From the NCBI GenBank assembly GCA_041398565.1, contig JAWKUN010000006.1, forward strand, positions 496,001-560,000: a stretch of 64,000 bases of DNA, in the 5' to 3' direction. A model generated the notes under the pieces. It was given only the letters and a program-made list of their open reading frames with translations. It was not told the DNA's origin and searched no databases. The stretch is from DATGPD01 sp041398565 (GTDB lineage Bacteria > Planctomycetota > UBA1135 > UBA2386). A program made the translations under genes and the position numbers. Below, in pieces: positions 18,917 through 28,386 of this stretch. Positions within the stretch are counted from its first letter, which is position 1, and every line of letters starts with the position of its first letter.

Positions 18917-21850
18917 TCAACGGTTGGCGGCGCCGTCGACGCGCCGGCGCAGCTCGTCGAAGGCGGGGTCGTCGCGGAGAACGTCGAACTCCGCCGCGGT
19001 CAGAGCACCGGGGTCGCCGAGGCCGGCTGCGGTGGCTTCGTCGAGTGCGGCGATCGCCTGCTGGACATGTCGATGCCAGGCGGCGGCCTCGACGCCCGCG
19101 TCGCGGGCGAGTGACGCCGCGCGCGCCAGCAGACGCGCGCTCACCACCAGGTCGACCGGCCGGCCGGCAGCCACCGCGCGGTGGCAAGCGGCCGTCGCTG
19201 CCAGGCCCTCGTGTTCACCCTTGCGTGCCTGGACCTCGCCGAGGAGCCGGTAGTGCACGAGAAGGTAGCCCTGGTAGCCGACGTTGCGTGGGTTTCCCTC
19301 GTGCGCGAAGCGCTGGTGCGGGATCGCGTCCTCGATCAGACGGCGGCACTCCTCGAGATCTCGATGGGGGCCGAACAAGCGCCACTCGGCGAGGTTGCTC
19401 AGCGCCGCACCTAGCTGCGCGTGGCACTCGAGCTCGCGAGCGTCGGCGGCGAGCACCTGACGCAACGTCGCGCACGCGCGTTCGAACGCCGTGTCGATCT
19501 CGTCGGCGGTCCCGCCGCTGTGGCGCAGGCAGAGCCCCCACGCGTTGAGGGTGCGCCCCAGAGTCAGCCGAAACTCGCGGTTGTCGGGGTACTCGCGCAC
19601 CAGGGTCTCGGCGAGCTGCAATCCCTCCTCCAGCAGGGGGCGCGCCAGCTCTGGACGGGAGAAGGTCTCGCGCGTGCCCACCTTCATGAGAGCCCACGCC
19701 AGCGAGGCGCGGTGGCGCACGATGTGCGGGAAGTCGTTCGCCAACCGGCGCCAGCCGTCGACCATCTCCGCCAGGACCGCTCCCAGTTCGGTACCGCGGC
19801 CAGTGCGGCCGTACACCTCGGCCAGACCGGCAAGCGAGTGGCAGAGGTGCTCGCCGTGGATGGTGCTCGACCTGGGGCCACTCATCAGCCGGCGCAGGAT
19901 GGCACACGCCGCCGACAGATCGCGCTCCGCGGCGGCCCAACGAGCCGTCTTCACCGCGAGACGACCGCGGGTGAGGTAGGCGAACGCCAGGTCGGACTCC
20001 TGCGGGTCGCCGACACGATCGGCTCCCAACCGCAGCCAGGCATCGACGGCATGGTCCATCGCCTGCAGCGCGCGCTCGATGCCGCCGAATACCCGCGCAT
20101 CGATTTCGGCTCGGCGCTGCTCGGTCTTGGCCAGCTCGGCCGCAGCGCGCTGCCAGTGGGGACTGTCGGGCTCGGCGAGGCGTTGCAGGATTGCGACCGC
20201 GGCCGCGTGGTCGGCGGCACTCTCGTCGTCGCGCCCGCGGCGGCGCAATGCCATGCTCCGTTGCCGGTGGGCGTCGGCCAGGTCGAAGCGCAGCCCGACG
20301 TCGTCGGGGTGGGCAACCGTCAGCACGCGAAGGCGAGTGACGCCATCGTCGAAGTCCAGCACGGCGCGGTCGTCGTTGCCGAGCTCGGCCCGAATGCAAC
20401 CCAAACGAACGAAGGCGCGGGCGAGGTCTCGCTCCAAGCTACGGTCGTCACCGGCGCCGGCCACCAACTCCTCGTAGAGCTGCAGTGCATCCTCGCAGAA
20501 AGCGCGGCGCAACTGCTCCATGCCGGGCACCTCGCGCAGCTCGGCCTCGGCGAAGCGCGAGAACCACAAGTCGACGGTGCGACGCGCGCGATCGAGATGC
20601 CGCTTGGCCAGATCGCGCTGGCGTGCGGTAGCCTGCTGCTGTGCGATCAACGCATCGCTGAGGCGCTTGTAGTAGATGGCGGCCAGGGGCGCGGCCAGCA
20701 GGAGGATCAGAGCCAGGCCGGCAGCAGCGCTCGCCGCCCGGTGCCGGCGGGCGAAGCGCACCGACCGCTCGACGAACCCGACCGGCCGCGCCAGGATCGC
20801 TTCGCCACGCAGGAACCGGCGCAGGTCGGCGGCCATCTCCGCCGCGGTCTGGTAGCGCCGTCCCGGGTCCTTGGCGATCGCCTTCAGGCAGACGGTCTCC
20901 AGGTCGACTGGCACCGCGCGATTGACCTGGCGCGGCGCCCGCGGCTCCTCGGTCCCGACCGCCAACAGCACCTGCTGGGTCGACTCGCCATCGAAGGGCA
21001 GATCGAGGGTGAGGAGCTGATACATCACCACTCCCAGCGAGAACACGTCGCTGCGGTGGTCGACGGACGCGCGGCCGGACGCCTGCTCCGGGCTGACATA
21101 GTGTGGCGTCCCCGCGAACTCGCCCGAGCGCGACAGGCTGCCCAGGTCGACGTCCTTGGCCAGACCGAAATCGACGACGCGCACGCGGCGGTCGCTGGCG
21201 ATCAGCACGTTCTGCGGCTTGACGTCGCGATGGACGATGCCGTTCTCGTGTGCGAAGGCCAACGTCTCGGCAATCTGGGCTACCACCTCCGCGACTTGCG
21301 TCAGGTAGGCGCCGCCCCCGGCCACTCCCAAGTCGACATCCGCCGGCCCACCGCCGCGCTCGACCACTTCGCACAACACGTGCGCAAGGCTCTTGCCCTC
21401 GACGAACTCCATGGCAAAGAAGTGGGTCCCGGCCGATTCGCCCACCTCGTAGATCTGCACCAGACCTGGGTGCCGCAGCCGGCCCGCCGCGGCCGCCTCG
21501 CGCCGGAAGCGCTCGATGCGCCGGGCCGACAGAGTGAAGTGCGGCGGCAGAACCTTGAGCGCCACCCGGCGCGGGATCGAGAGCTGCTGCGCCTCGTACA
21601 CGACGCCCATGCCGCCGCGCCCGATCTCGCGCACGACGCGGTAGTCGCCGAGGAAGCGCGGGCGCTCGCCGGGCGCGCGGGCGATGTCCTCCGGCGGGTC
21701 CAACATCGGCTCGAGCAAGTCGCGCAGGTGGCCGTGGCGAGCGAGGAAGGCATCGTCGGACTCGCCCGACGCGTCGCCACGCCGATCGAGGAACGCGCCG
21801 AGGGCGTCCGTCAGGCGGTCGATGTGGTCGTCGGTCGACGGGTCGGTCAT
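18917..21850 (-). CDS. Receptor-like Ser/Thr protein kinase with TPR-like outer region
   Basis: 977-residue Hanks-type kinase. The kinase domain (about 70-350) is complete: Gly-rich loop GRGGMGVVYEA (78-88), catalytic Lys99 in VALKVL, HRDVKPQN with Asp209, DFG at 227-229, and SPEQASG in the activation segment. One membrane segment at about 373-393 (SAAAGLALILLLAAPLAAIYY) is followed by about 580 residues of alpha-helical TPR-like repeats (LARAFVRLGCIRAELG, DLAFAYLTRGRLAVKTARW, LAWALMKVG) predicted outside the membrane or for partner binding. Likely phosphorylates proteins that act with the ECF sigma factor encoded just downstream at 18183-18824. Confidence 0.92.
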   Translation of the reverse strand: MTDPSTDDHIDRLTDALGAFLDRRGDASGESDDAFLARHGHLRDLLEPMLDPPEDIARAPGERPRFLGDYRVVREIGRGGMGVVYEAQQLSIPRRVALKVLPPHFTLSARRIERFRREAAAAGRLRHPGLVQIYEVGESAGTHFFAMEFVEGKSLAHVLCEVVERGGGPADVDLGVAGGGAYLTQVAEVVAQIAETLAFAHENGIVHRDVKPQNVLIASDRRVRVVDFGLAKDVDLGSLSRSGEFAGTPHYVSPEQASGRASVDHRSDVFSLGVVMYQLLTLDLPFDGESTQQVLLAVGTEEPRAPRQVNRAVPVDLETVCLKAIAKDPGRRYQTAAEMAADLRRFLRGEAILARPVGFVERSVRFARRHRAASAAAGLALILLLAAPLAAIYYKRLSDALIAQQQATARQRDLAKRHLDRARRTVDLWFSRFAEAELREVPGMEQLRRAFCEDALQLYEELVAGAGDDRSLERDLARAFVRLGCIRAELGNDDRAVLDFDDGVTRLRVLTVAHPDDVGLRFDLADAHRQRSMALRRRGRDDESAADHAAAVAILQRLAEPDSPHWQRAAAELAKTEQRRAEIDARVFGGIERALQAMDHAVDAWLRLGADRVGDPQESDLAFAYLTRGRLAVKTARWAAAERDLSAACAILRRLMSGPRSSTIHGEHLCHSLAGLAEVYGRTGRGTELGAVLAEMVDGWRRLANDFPHIVRHRASLAWALMKVGTRETFSRPELARPLLEEGLQLAETLVREYPDNREFRLTLGRTLNAWGLCLRHSGGTADEIDTAFERACATLRQVLAADARELECHAQLGAALSNLAEWRLFGPHRDLEECRRLIEDAIPHQRFAHEGNPRNVGYQGYLLVHYRLLGEVQARKGEHEGLAATAACHRAVAAGRPVDLVVSARLLARAASLARDAGVEAAAWHRHVQQAIAALDEATAAGLGDPGALTAAEFDVLRDDPAFDELRRRVDGAANR

Positions 21851-22248
21851 GGGGGGCACCCTGTCGAGGGGAGGATACGCGTCGAAGGAAGGGCGTCGTC
21901 CGGCGCCCGAACCGAACTCCGGTTTCCGGAAACGCGGCAACATCGGCGAGGGCCGGCCGCCAGGGTCGTCGGCCATCGCGCCAGCCATGCAGCGGATGAG
22001 CCACGCTCCACCGCTCGACACGACGGGCCGGTTCCGCATGCAGCAAGGACGGCCGTTCCCCGGGCACGGCCGGGTGGTGCCGACCGGGCCGATCCGCTAC
22101 GTCGTGAGGGCCGTGCTTTCCTGCAGTCCGACCCCACCGATCCGAACGGGCCAGTACCGTCGGCGACCCGCACGCTCGTCGCCGGTTCTCGCCCTTCTGG
22201 CCCGACGGACGTCGGTTCGCCCTCCTCCGCTCCCGACGCTCGATCGAC
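21851..22248. other. Divergent intergenic region between kinase and STM3941-like genes
   Basis: A 398-base spacer between divergent starts at 21850 and 22249. No credible gene is seen. It contains a perfect 12-base palindrome at 21922-21933 (listed separately). Promoters for both directions should lie here but no consensus was recognised. Confidence 0.45.
21922..21933. promoter_or_regulatory. 12-bp perfect palindrome, possible operator
   Basis: GTTTCCGGAAAC reads the same on both strands. It lies 72 bases upstream of the kinase start and is the most AT-containing stretch of this GC-rich spacer. A dimeric regulator site is possible; chance occurrence cannot be excluded. Confidence 0.3.
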
Positions 22249-22758
22249 ATGGACCAATCGCCCGCTGAACTCATCGTGCCGATGGCGCGCGCTCGCCTGC
22301 TCGTGGTGCTGCTCGGCGCGCTCGCCTTCGTCGGCGCCGGCGTGTGGCTCGTCGTGCGCCGCGACGAGGTGGGCGCCCAGTTCGCTGGCTGGGCAGCGAT
22401 CACGTTCTTCGGCGCCTGCGGCCTGTGGTCGCTCCGTCGCCTGCGCCACCCGCGAGCCATGGTCGAGATCCGCGCCGAGGGCTTGGTCGACCGCGCCTCG
22501 GCGATCGGCGTCGGCCTGATCCGGTGGCCCGAGATCGCCGACGCCTTCGTCTACCACTTCGGCCGGCGACCGATGCTCGGCATCGAGGTACACGACCTCG
22601 ACGCGCTGCTCCAACGCCTTCCGCGTTGGAAGCGCTGGGCGCTGGCCGCCAACATGTGGCTCGGCGCTGCACCGATCAACATCCCCGGCACGCTCCTGCC
22701 GGTGCCGCTGGAAGCCCTGATCGAACGGATGGCCGCACACATGCGTTCGTCCGAGTGA
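22249..22758 (+). CDS. STM3941-like membrane protein
   Basis: 169-residue protein. Two hydrophobic segments lie near the N-terminus: about 15-35 (ARLLVVLLGALAFVGAGVWLVV) and 44-60 (FAGWAAITFFGACGLWSL). The soluble remainder resembles a pleckstrin-like beta domain (AMVEIRAEGLVDRASAIGVGLIRWPEIADAFVYHF) with a C-terminal helix (VPLEALIERMAAHM). The pattern 'two helices, then VEI..GL.D...GLI.W.EI' fits the STM3941 family, whose role is unknown. A strong hairpin at 22858-22887 lies downstream. Confidence 0.7.
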   Translation: MDQSPAELIVPMARARLLVVLLGALAFVGAGVWLVVRRDEVGAQFAGWAAITFFGACGLWSLRRLRHPRAMVEIRAEGLVDRASAIGVGLIRWPEIADAFVYHFGRRPMLGIEVHDLDALLQRLPRWKRWALAANMWLGAAPINIPGTLLPVPLEALIERMAAHMRSSE

Positions 22759-22857
22759 GCACCGCACGGGGGCGTGCGCCTACCTTCGCGCGCGCTCACG
22801 ATCTCTCGACTCCCCGGGCCGGCCCGCCGTCGCGCCATGGCCGCCTGAAGCTGCCGA

Positions 22858-22887
22858 CAACGGACTCGCCAAGCGTCGAGTCCGTTG
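22858..22887 (+). terminator. 11-bp hairpin downstream of the STM3941-like gene
   Basis: CAACGGACTCG (22858-22868) pairs exactly with CGAGTCCGTTG (22877-22887) around an 8-base loop, 100 bases after the stop at 22758 and 110 bases before the next start at 22997. No T-run, but it is one of the strongest simple hairpins in the window. Confidence 0.45.
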
Positions 22888-22996
22888 CACATGTTCGGTT
22901 TCTCGAACTGTTCGCCGGGTTCTCGTCATGCGGCGGTCCGTCGAGGTCATGAAGGATGGGGGCACGCGCCCTGCCATCCGAATCGAGACCCAGACC

Positions 22997-24193
22997 ATGA
23001 ACCACACGCCGCTCCGGACTCTCTTCCTTCTCGGCCTGCCCGTTGCCGCGGCAAGCGCGCAGAGTGCGCCGCAGGTGATCGGCCTCAGCCCGACCGAGTT
23101 CCACCGCTTCGACAACGCCTGCGGCGGTACGGCGTGCCCGAGCCCGCTGCCGCCGTCGACGCTGCGTTACGCCGGCGGCACGGCGCACGATCCGCGCGAC
23201 CGGCAGACATGGATCAGCAATGGCACTCTGCTGGCAAAGATCGACCCGCGCTCGACGAGCTGCGCAGTGACCTGCGCGCCGTTTCCGGCCCCGGACCTCG
23301 TCCCCGGCGAGGTGGTGACCGGCCTCGCGTGCAACGAGCAGACCGGCCGCCTGTTCGTGTCGCACTCCGACAACCGCATCCTCACCTACGACGCCGTCAG
23401 CTGTGCGCTCACTCTGGTGTCCACGTGCTCGCTGTCCGTGCCGGCCAACCACATCGTCAGCGGCCTGGCAACTGACGACGTCAACGGCCTGCTGTTCTAC
23501 GCGACCTCGCCGTGGCTGGGGCCGGGGCTGCCCCCCGAAGTGACGACCGCGCTGCAGGCATCGCCGTGCTCGCCGACCTGTCCGCCCTTCAACGTGCCGG
23601 CGTGCAACGGACCGGTACAGTTCGTGACCGGCCTCGGCTTCGACCCTTGTCGCAGCGTCCTCCACGTCACCGACGGGGCCGCGCTGTTCCGCATCCGGGT
23701 GGTCGGTTGCACCCAGACCTTCCTCAACTGCTGCTACGCCAGCCTGTCGGGGCCGCAGATCGGCCTGTGCTTCTTGCCCTCTACCGAGGTGTCGAGCGGC
23801 AACGTGTGCTTCACCGGATCGGTGACGCCGTGCTCGGCGATGGCACACACCTTGGTGGGTGATCCGACGATCGGCAACCTGGGCTTCGGCCTGGCGCTGG
23901 ACAACGCGCCGGCCGGCACGCTCGCCATCGTCAACCTCAACGTGGGTGGCTGCGCCCCGTCCACCACCTACGGTGTCCTGTGCACCGGCGTACCATCGTT
24001 CTGGTTCGCCTTCGGCTGGACGCCGAGCACCGGCGGCACCGGCTGCGGCGGCTCGGCGTTCTGGCCGGTGCCGCTGCCGCCGAGTCCGACCCTGTGCGGC
24101 GTGCAACTGTCCACACGCTGGTTCGGCGTCGCCGGTGCGCTCACCAACAACTACGTGAGCAACTGCCTGACCTGGGCGATCAGCGGCAGCTGA
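22997..24193 (+). CDS. Cys-rich secreted protein with C-terminal beta domain
   Basis: 398-residue exported protein; the start at 22997 gives the signal peptide MNHTPLRTLFLLGLPVAAASA. The body has repeats of a YVTN/SMP-30-like propeller type (TGLACNEQTGRLFVSHSDNRILTYD, SGLATDDVNGLLFYATSP, TGLGFDPCRSVLHVTDGAALFRI). It is unusually rich in cysteine, with many pairs (TSCAVTCAPFP, SPCSPTCPPF, FLNCCY), suggesting disulfides outside the cytoplasm. The last about 130 residues (from GNVCFTGSVTPCSAM to NNYVSNCLTWAISGS) resemble the shared C-terminal domain. No enzymatic motif was recognised. Confidence 0.75.
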   Translation: MNHTPLRTLFLLGLPVAAASAQSAPQVIGLSPTEFHRFDNACGGTACPSPLPPSTLRYAGGTAHDPRDRQTWISNGTLLAKIDPRSTSCAVTCAPFPAPDLVPGEVVTGLACNEQTGRLFVSHSDNRILTYDAVSCALTLVSTCSLSVPANHIVSGLATDDVNGLLFYATSPWLGPGLPPEVTTALQASPCSPTCPPFNVPACNGPVQFVTGLGFDPCRSVLHVTDGAALFRIRVVGCTQTFLNCCYASLSGPQIGLCFLPSTEVSSGNVCFTGSVTPCSAMAHTLVGDPTIGNLGFGLALDNAPAGTLAIVNLNVGGCAPSTTYGVLCTGVPSFWFAFGWTPSTGGTGCGGSAFWPVPLPPSPTLCGVQLSTRWFGVAGALTNNYVSNCLTWAISGS

Positions 24194-24308
24194 CCGTCGG
24201 CGGCGAGGTCACGGATACCTGAGTGGGCTGCAAGTGCCGCGAACCCTCGCGCCCCGCGTGAATCTCGGCGATGCCGCTCCGATGCGAAGGCGTTGAACTC
24301 ACCCGTTT

Positions 24309-24366
24309 TCAGCGGCACTGGAAGCCCCAGGCAATCAAGGCGCCGGAGCCCTTCTCTGGTCGGCGC
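24309..24366 (-). repeat. Dispersed repeat, copy C (58 bp)
   Basis: Read on the minus strand it starts GCGCCGACCAGAGAAGGGC and ends GCTTCCAGTGCCGCTGA, matching copies A (18129-18185) and B (37053-37109). It is adjoined by an exact 8-bp hairpin with a 3-base loop (GTCGGCGC/GCGCCGAC, 24359-24377). The stop codon of the leftward gene at 24335 falls inside it. Confidence 0.55.
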
Positions 24367-24934
24367 GAAGCGCCGACGGCAACCAAGCCTTTGGCTGCGG
24401 CTCCGGCCGCGATGTAGTACCCGTCTGATCTCGCCGATCAGAAGCCGTGCTGGAGTGGACGAGGCTGCTGAGTCCGGGCCGGAGCACGAGCACGGCCAGC
24501 GCCAGCAGCGCCGAATACAACGGTCCGTTCGACATCCAAGCCAACCACCGGCCGACCAGCTCGGGCCTGGTGTTGCCGCGCAGCGCCAGGGCGCCGATCG
24601 CGTACGGCACCAACCCGAGCGCCAGCGTGATCGCCATCGCGCCGCTGACGGTGCGTGTCAGCGGGCGCTGGCGGCACTGCAGTGCGTACAGCACCGTCCC
24701 GAGCCCGACCACCACCACCAACGGACCGATCTCGAGCAGAGACTCCGGTCGACACACCGTCGGGAATGCACGCCAGAACGTGTTCGAACCCAGCAGCTGA
24801 CGCAGGTCGCCCACCATCAGAGGCTCGACCGCGATGTCGCCGTCGCCGAGTTCGCTCAGCACGGCGATCGTGGTGAGCGCAACGAGGACGGTGGCGATCG
24901 AGATCGCCCCCACAACCGCAGTGCGGACGCTCAT
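24335..24934 (-). CDS. Four-helix membrane protein of unknown function
   Basis: 199-residue integral membrane protein. The start at 24934 places a hydrophobic helix at the N-terminus (SVRTAVVGAISIATVLVALTTIAVL). Further helices are ESLLEIGPLVVVVGLGTVLYAL, GAMAITLALGLVPYAIGALAL and PLYSALLALAVLVLRPGLSSLV. The long loop after helix 1 (GDGDIAVEPLMVGDLRQLLG) is probably outside. The final charged tail (PQPKAWLPSALRADQRRAPAP) is encoded largely by the dispersed repeat at 24309-24366, so the natural C-terminus may have been altered. No family recognised. Confidence 0.6.
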   Translation of the reverse strand: MSVRTAVVGAISIATVLVALTTIAVLSELGDGDIAVEPLMVGDLRQLLGSNTFWRAFPTVCRPESLLEIGPLVVVVGLGTVLYALQCRQRPLTRTVSGAMAITLALGLVPYAIGALALRGNTRPELVGRWLAWMSNGPLYSALLALAVLVLRPGLSSLVHSSTASDRRDQTGTTSRPEPQPKAWLPSALRADQRRAPAP

Positions 24935-25097
24935 GCTGCTGAGATCGGCCCTGCCGCAGCGACGATCGGAGATCGGCGTCGACCGCACGTTCGCATCGGC
25001 ATCGCCACACTTCGATCTGCTCGCATCCCGCTGCTCGCGACTTCGGGACTCAGAGCGCGTGAGAGAACCGAGCGTACACGCTCCGAGCCATGTTGCC

Positions 25098-25131
25098 GGC
25101 GATCGCCTTCGCGATCGCGAGCCTTCGGCTC
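25098..25131 (-). terminator. Two adjacent hairpins at the 3' end of the gene at 25130-28126
   Basis: GCGATCGC (25099-25106) pairs with GCGATCGC (25111-25118) around CTTC, and GAGCC/GGCTC (25119-25131) closes a TTC loop directly beside it, overlapping the stop codon at 25130. A third small hairpin (GAGCG-TACA-CGCTC) follows at 25070-25083. Read on the minus strand these are stacked 3' hairpins, fitting transcript end formation. Confidence 0.45.
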
Positions 25132-28126
25132 AACGCATCGAGAAGCGCCGGGTCTGGTCGGGTACCGGCACTCGGGGAACGGTGAGCGGCCAGCGTCGGG
25201 TATCGCCGGTGTTCACGGTCGCGCCGCTCGCGATGGCCTCGAACACGTACTCGCCCGGTGGCAGACTCGGGGTCCACGCCACGGGGCGCAGGCCGAACAC
25301 GCTCGCCAAGGCGCCGACGTACTCCGCAACCACGGCGCCGGTGCGGTCGCGTACGCGCAGGTCGGCACTGCGCCAGCGATCGGGGAAGGGCATGCGCACC
25401 TCGAGCCTCAGCGGGTTCCCGGCCTCCACCTCGACCTCGACCCGGTTGTCCTGCCCGGCGATCAGCTCGACGTCGCGCGGCCGCACAAGCCAGCCCTTGC
25501 CGCGCAGGGTCAGGTGATGGCGGCCGGCGCTGACGTTGTCGGCGTGCAGAGAGCTTCCGTTCCAGGCCAACGCACGGTGCTGATTGCCCTGCACGAGCTG
25601 CGCCTGCACCCGGCCGAGTTCGAGGCCGGCGGGCGCCCGCAGGCGGACGGTGATGGCGGCGGCAGGCGCCGTTTCGACAGCGCCGAGCTCGACCGTTTGT
25701 CCCTGGCGCACATCGAAGAGCGTGGTCGCCGCCAAGACTTCATCGTCGACCTGCAGCCACACGACGTAGTGGCCGGCGTCGACGGCCTCGAACTCGAACG
25801 GCCCGGAGCAGGCCTGCGAGCGCATCGAGCCCTCGCACCAAAGCACGGCGACGAGCGACTTGCCCGCCGGCACGCGTCCGCCGCTGTCGACGCCGTGGCC
25901 GCGCACGACGGCGGAGCCCAAGGGCGGCGTCGGTGGCAAGCGCAGCTCCAGCTCCGGGCCATCCGGACGCACCCCGGTCCGCCACACCATCGGTGGCCGG
26001 CCCGGCCGCATCTCGGCCGCGGCGATGGTGTAGGCGACGTCCGCGCACTCGGTCACCACCATCAGGCCAGGGTCGGCGGCGTCCGGACGCGCCAGCAACA
26101 GTTCGGCGCCGGGCGCAGGCGCCTCGGCCGTGGCCTCGACGCGACACGAGATCGGTTGGCCATCGGTGTCCACAACGCGCACGTGGATGCGCCGTCCGGG
26201 CTGGAGCACCGGGTCCCAGCGCACGGTGGTACCGGGCTCCGCGAACAACGTGGCGCGACACGTTCCCAGGTCGGCGACGCGTTTGGCGCGGGTTCGCTTG
26301 CGCGCGAACAGGAGCAGCTCACCGGGCGTCACGCCGTGCAGCTCGAACCTGCCCTCCTCGTCGCTGCGGACCTCGGGGAAGGGGAAGGCCAACTGCGCTC
26401 GTTGGCTGTCGCTCAGACGCCAGTCTCCGGGGTGGGCGAGAGCGGCCATCACCGCGCCGGCAACCGGCGTTCCGTTTCCCAGGCGAACGCAGCCCTGCAC
26501 GCGGACACCGCGCGGCAGGGTCACGTTGACGGTTCGAGTCGTGTCCGTCACGCACTCGACCTCGTCGGTCCAGGTGCCGTGGCCCGACGCCCGCACCGCC
26601 ATCCGCTGCCGGCCCGGCGCGACGCTGCTACAGCGGAAGGCCCCGTTGGCGTCGGTTACGACAAGCTCCGGGCTCCAATGCTCGCGCACGCCGTAGTGCA
26701 CGGTGGTGGGCGGCCGGCATCGGCCGATGGCGACGCTGGCCCCGGCCACCGGTTCACCACGGTCGTCGGTGACCCGACCGGCGATCGTTGCGCCGGGCGA
26801 GGTGATCTGCAGCCGCACGTCGGCTGTCGCGGCGTCCGCCGGGAGCGCCAGGGTTTCGAGGTCGACCAGGTCGGACGGGGCGTGTCCGTCGGCGCGGGCG
26901 CCGATCGACCATGCCGGGTCCACGGAGCGCACGAAGAAGGTGCCGTCGGCGCTGCTGTGCGCCACCGTGTTGCCGCCGAGCCAGCCGAGTCGATCGGAAA
27001 CCACCACGATCTGCGCGCCGCCGATGGGCTGCTGCCGGCCGTCGACCACGACGCCGCACACGTCGAGCCCCCGCGGCAGCACGAACTCGACCTCGGTCTC
27101 GCGGCCAGGGACGACCTCGGCGTCGGTCTCGCCTCCGCGATCGCTGGTGAGCTCGACGGTACCGGCGTGCAGTACGGCGGCGGCGGCCCGCCCCTCGGCG
27201 TCGGTGACCACGCGCACGTCGGCACGGTCCGACTGCGGCTCGTCGACGGCGTGGATCAACACGGTGATGCCGACGGCGGCTGTGCCGTCGTGCCAACGCA
27301 CGTGCACCGACAACGCGCCGTGGTCGCCACCGGGAGCCGCTGTGGTTTCGGTGGCGACGGGCTCCGCCGCGGCGACGCGTGCGCGCGTCGGTGGCGCGGG
27401 CTCGCTCGACGCGGTCCCGATCGACGTCGCGGCCGGGGTCGGCGTCGCGCTGGTCGCCGGGGGGCCGGATTCGGTCCAGGCCAGACGAATGCCGACCAGC
27501 AGCAGCGCGACCACGAGAACGGTGAGAGCGATCTTCTTCGGCATGAGCAGAGCCCCGGTGGCGACGACGGTGCCGAGCCCGGCCGCCGACCGCGCCCGCA
27601 AGGGGAGCAGCGCGGCGAGCCAACGGGCCCGGCCGCAGCGGCGGTCCAGTCGTTGGCGCAGGAGATGGAGCGCGCGCCACAGGCGCATCTTGACCGTCGC
27701 CGGCGGCACGCCGGTGCGCGCCGCGATCTGCTGTGGGCGGAGTTCCTCGAAGTAGCGCAGCCAAATCGTGGTGCGGTAAGGCTCGGCCAGTGCTCCGACC
27801 GCGGCCAGCACCTCCTGTTGCAGCTCCAGGTGCTCGCCCACCCGCGCCGGGTCGTCCTGGTCGGAGGCCTCGGGCCGGGCAGCGCGCCGCTCGCGGCGGG
27901 CCCGCCGGTGCTCGGCCCGGCGCCGGTCGAGGACGCAGGACTGGACGACCGCGCGCATCCAGCCGGCGACCGCGCTGCCCCGCATCGGCGGCCGCAGCAG
28001 CGCGACCAGACCTGCCTGTTGGACCGCGTCGTCGGCCGCCGCCGGATCGCCGGCCAGGGCGCGCGCCAACGCGCGCAGCGCGCTGGCGTTGCGGACGACT
28101 TCGTCGAGGGCTTCGGAGCGCTTCAT
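25130..28126 (-). CDS. ECF-like sigma factor fused to membrane segment and carboxypeptidase-regulatory-like domains
   Basis: 998-residue fusion with the same plan as the protein at 9620-12598 but low sequence identity. Residues about 10-75 form a divergent region 2 (DDAVQQAGLVALLRPP, GWMRAVVQSCVLDRRR) and about 105-160 region 4 (LAEPYRTTIWLRYFEELRPQQIAARTGVPPATVKMRLWRALHLL). A single membrane segment is at about 197-215 (KKIALTVLVVALLLVGIRLAW). The outer about 750 residues are beta-sandwich repeats with carboxypeptidase-regulatory-like signatures (TDAEGRAAA, ADGTFFV, VTDDRGEPVAGASV, TDANGAFRC, SDEEGRFEL). Start at 28126 chosen from the onset of sigma-like sequence. It diverges from the operon at 28387. 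Confidence 0.82.
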   Translation of the reverse strand: MKRSEALDEVVRNASALRALARALAGDPAAADDAVQQAGLVALLRPPMRGSAVAGWMRAVVQSCVLDRRRAEHRRARRERRAARPEASDQDDPARVGEHLELQQEVLAAVGALAEPYRTTIWLRYFEELRPQQIAARTGVPPATVKMRLWRALHLLRQRLDRRCGRARWLAALLPLRARSAAGLGTVVATGALLMPKKIALTVLVVALLLVGIRLAWTESGPPATSATPTPAATSIGTASSEPAPPTRARVAAAEPVATETTAAPGGDHGALSVHVRWHDGTAAVGITVLIHAVDEPQSDRADVRVVTDAEGRAAAAVLHAGTVELTSDRGGETDAEVVPGRETEVEFVLPRGLDVCGVVVDGRQQPIGGAQIVVVSDRLGWLGGNTVAHSSADGTFFVRSVDPAWSIGARADGHAPSDLVDLETLALPADAATADVRLQITSPGATIAGRVTDDRGEPVAGASVAIGRCRPPTTVHYGVREHWSPELVVTDANGAFRCSSVAPGRQRMAVRASGHGTWTDEVECVTDTTRTVNVTLPRGVRVQGCVRLGNGTPVAGAVMAALAHPGDWRLSDSQRAQLAFPFPEVRSDEEGRFELHGVTPGELLLFARKRTRAKRVADLGTCRATLFAEPGTTVRWDPVLQPGRRIHVRVVDTDGQPISCRVEATAEAPAPGAELLLARPDAADPGLMVVTECADVAYTIAAAEMRPGRPPMVWRTGVRPDGPELELRLPPTPPLGSAVVRGHGVDSGGRVPAGKSLVAVLWCEGSMRSQACSGPFEFEAVDAGHYVVWLQVDDEVLAATTLFDVRQGQTVELGAVETAPAAAITVRLRAPAGLELGRVQAQLVQGNQHRALAWNGSSLHADNVSAGRHHLTLRGKGWLVRPRDVELIAGQDNRVEVEVEAGNPLRLEVRMPFPDRWRSADLRVRDRTGAVVAEYVGALASVFGLRPVAWTPSLPPGEYVFEAIASGATVNTGDTRRWPLTVPRVPVPDQTRRFSMR

Positions 28127-28386
28127 GGCGGACGAGGACAGAACGTCGGCCGGCGCCCCACAGACTACGGCGATTTCGTCCACGCGCGCGGACACGAAGG
28201 GACTCGCGCCCAACCGGCATGGCGGCGGGTGTCGGGCCCTCGTCGCGGCAAGCGCCCGGAATCACCAGCCCGCCTCCAACGGGCCAATGACTTCGGAGCG
28301 ACGCGTCCGGCTGCCGATACAGCCGGAATCGGCCGAACCCGCGGTGTCTGCGCGACCGGCCGCATTGCTAAGATCCGGCCAAATCC

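Noticed and set aside
28127..28386. Possible -35/-10 promoter elements before the DUF4956 gene
   Set aside because: No pair with acceptable spacing and match could be defended; only the position of the spacer implies promoters.
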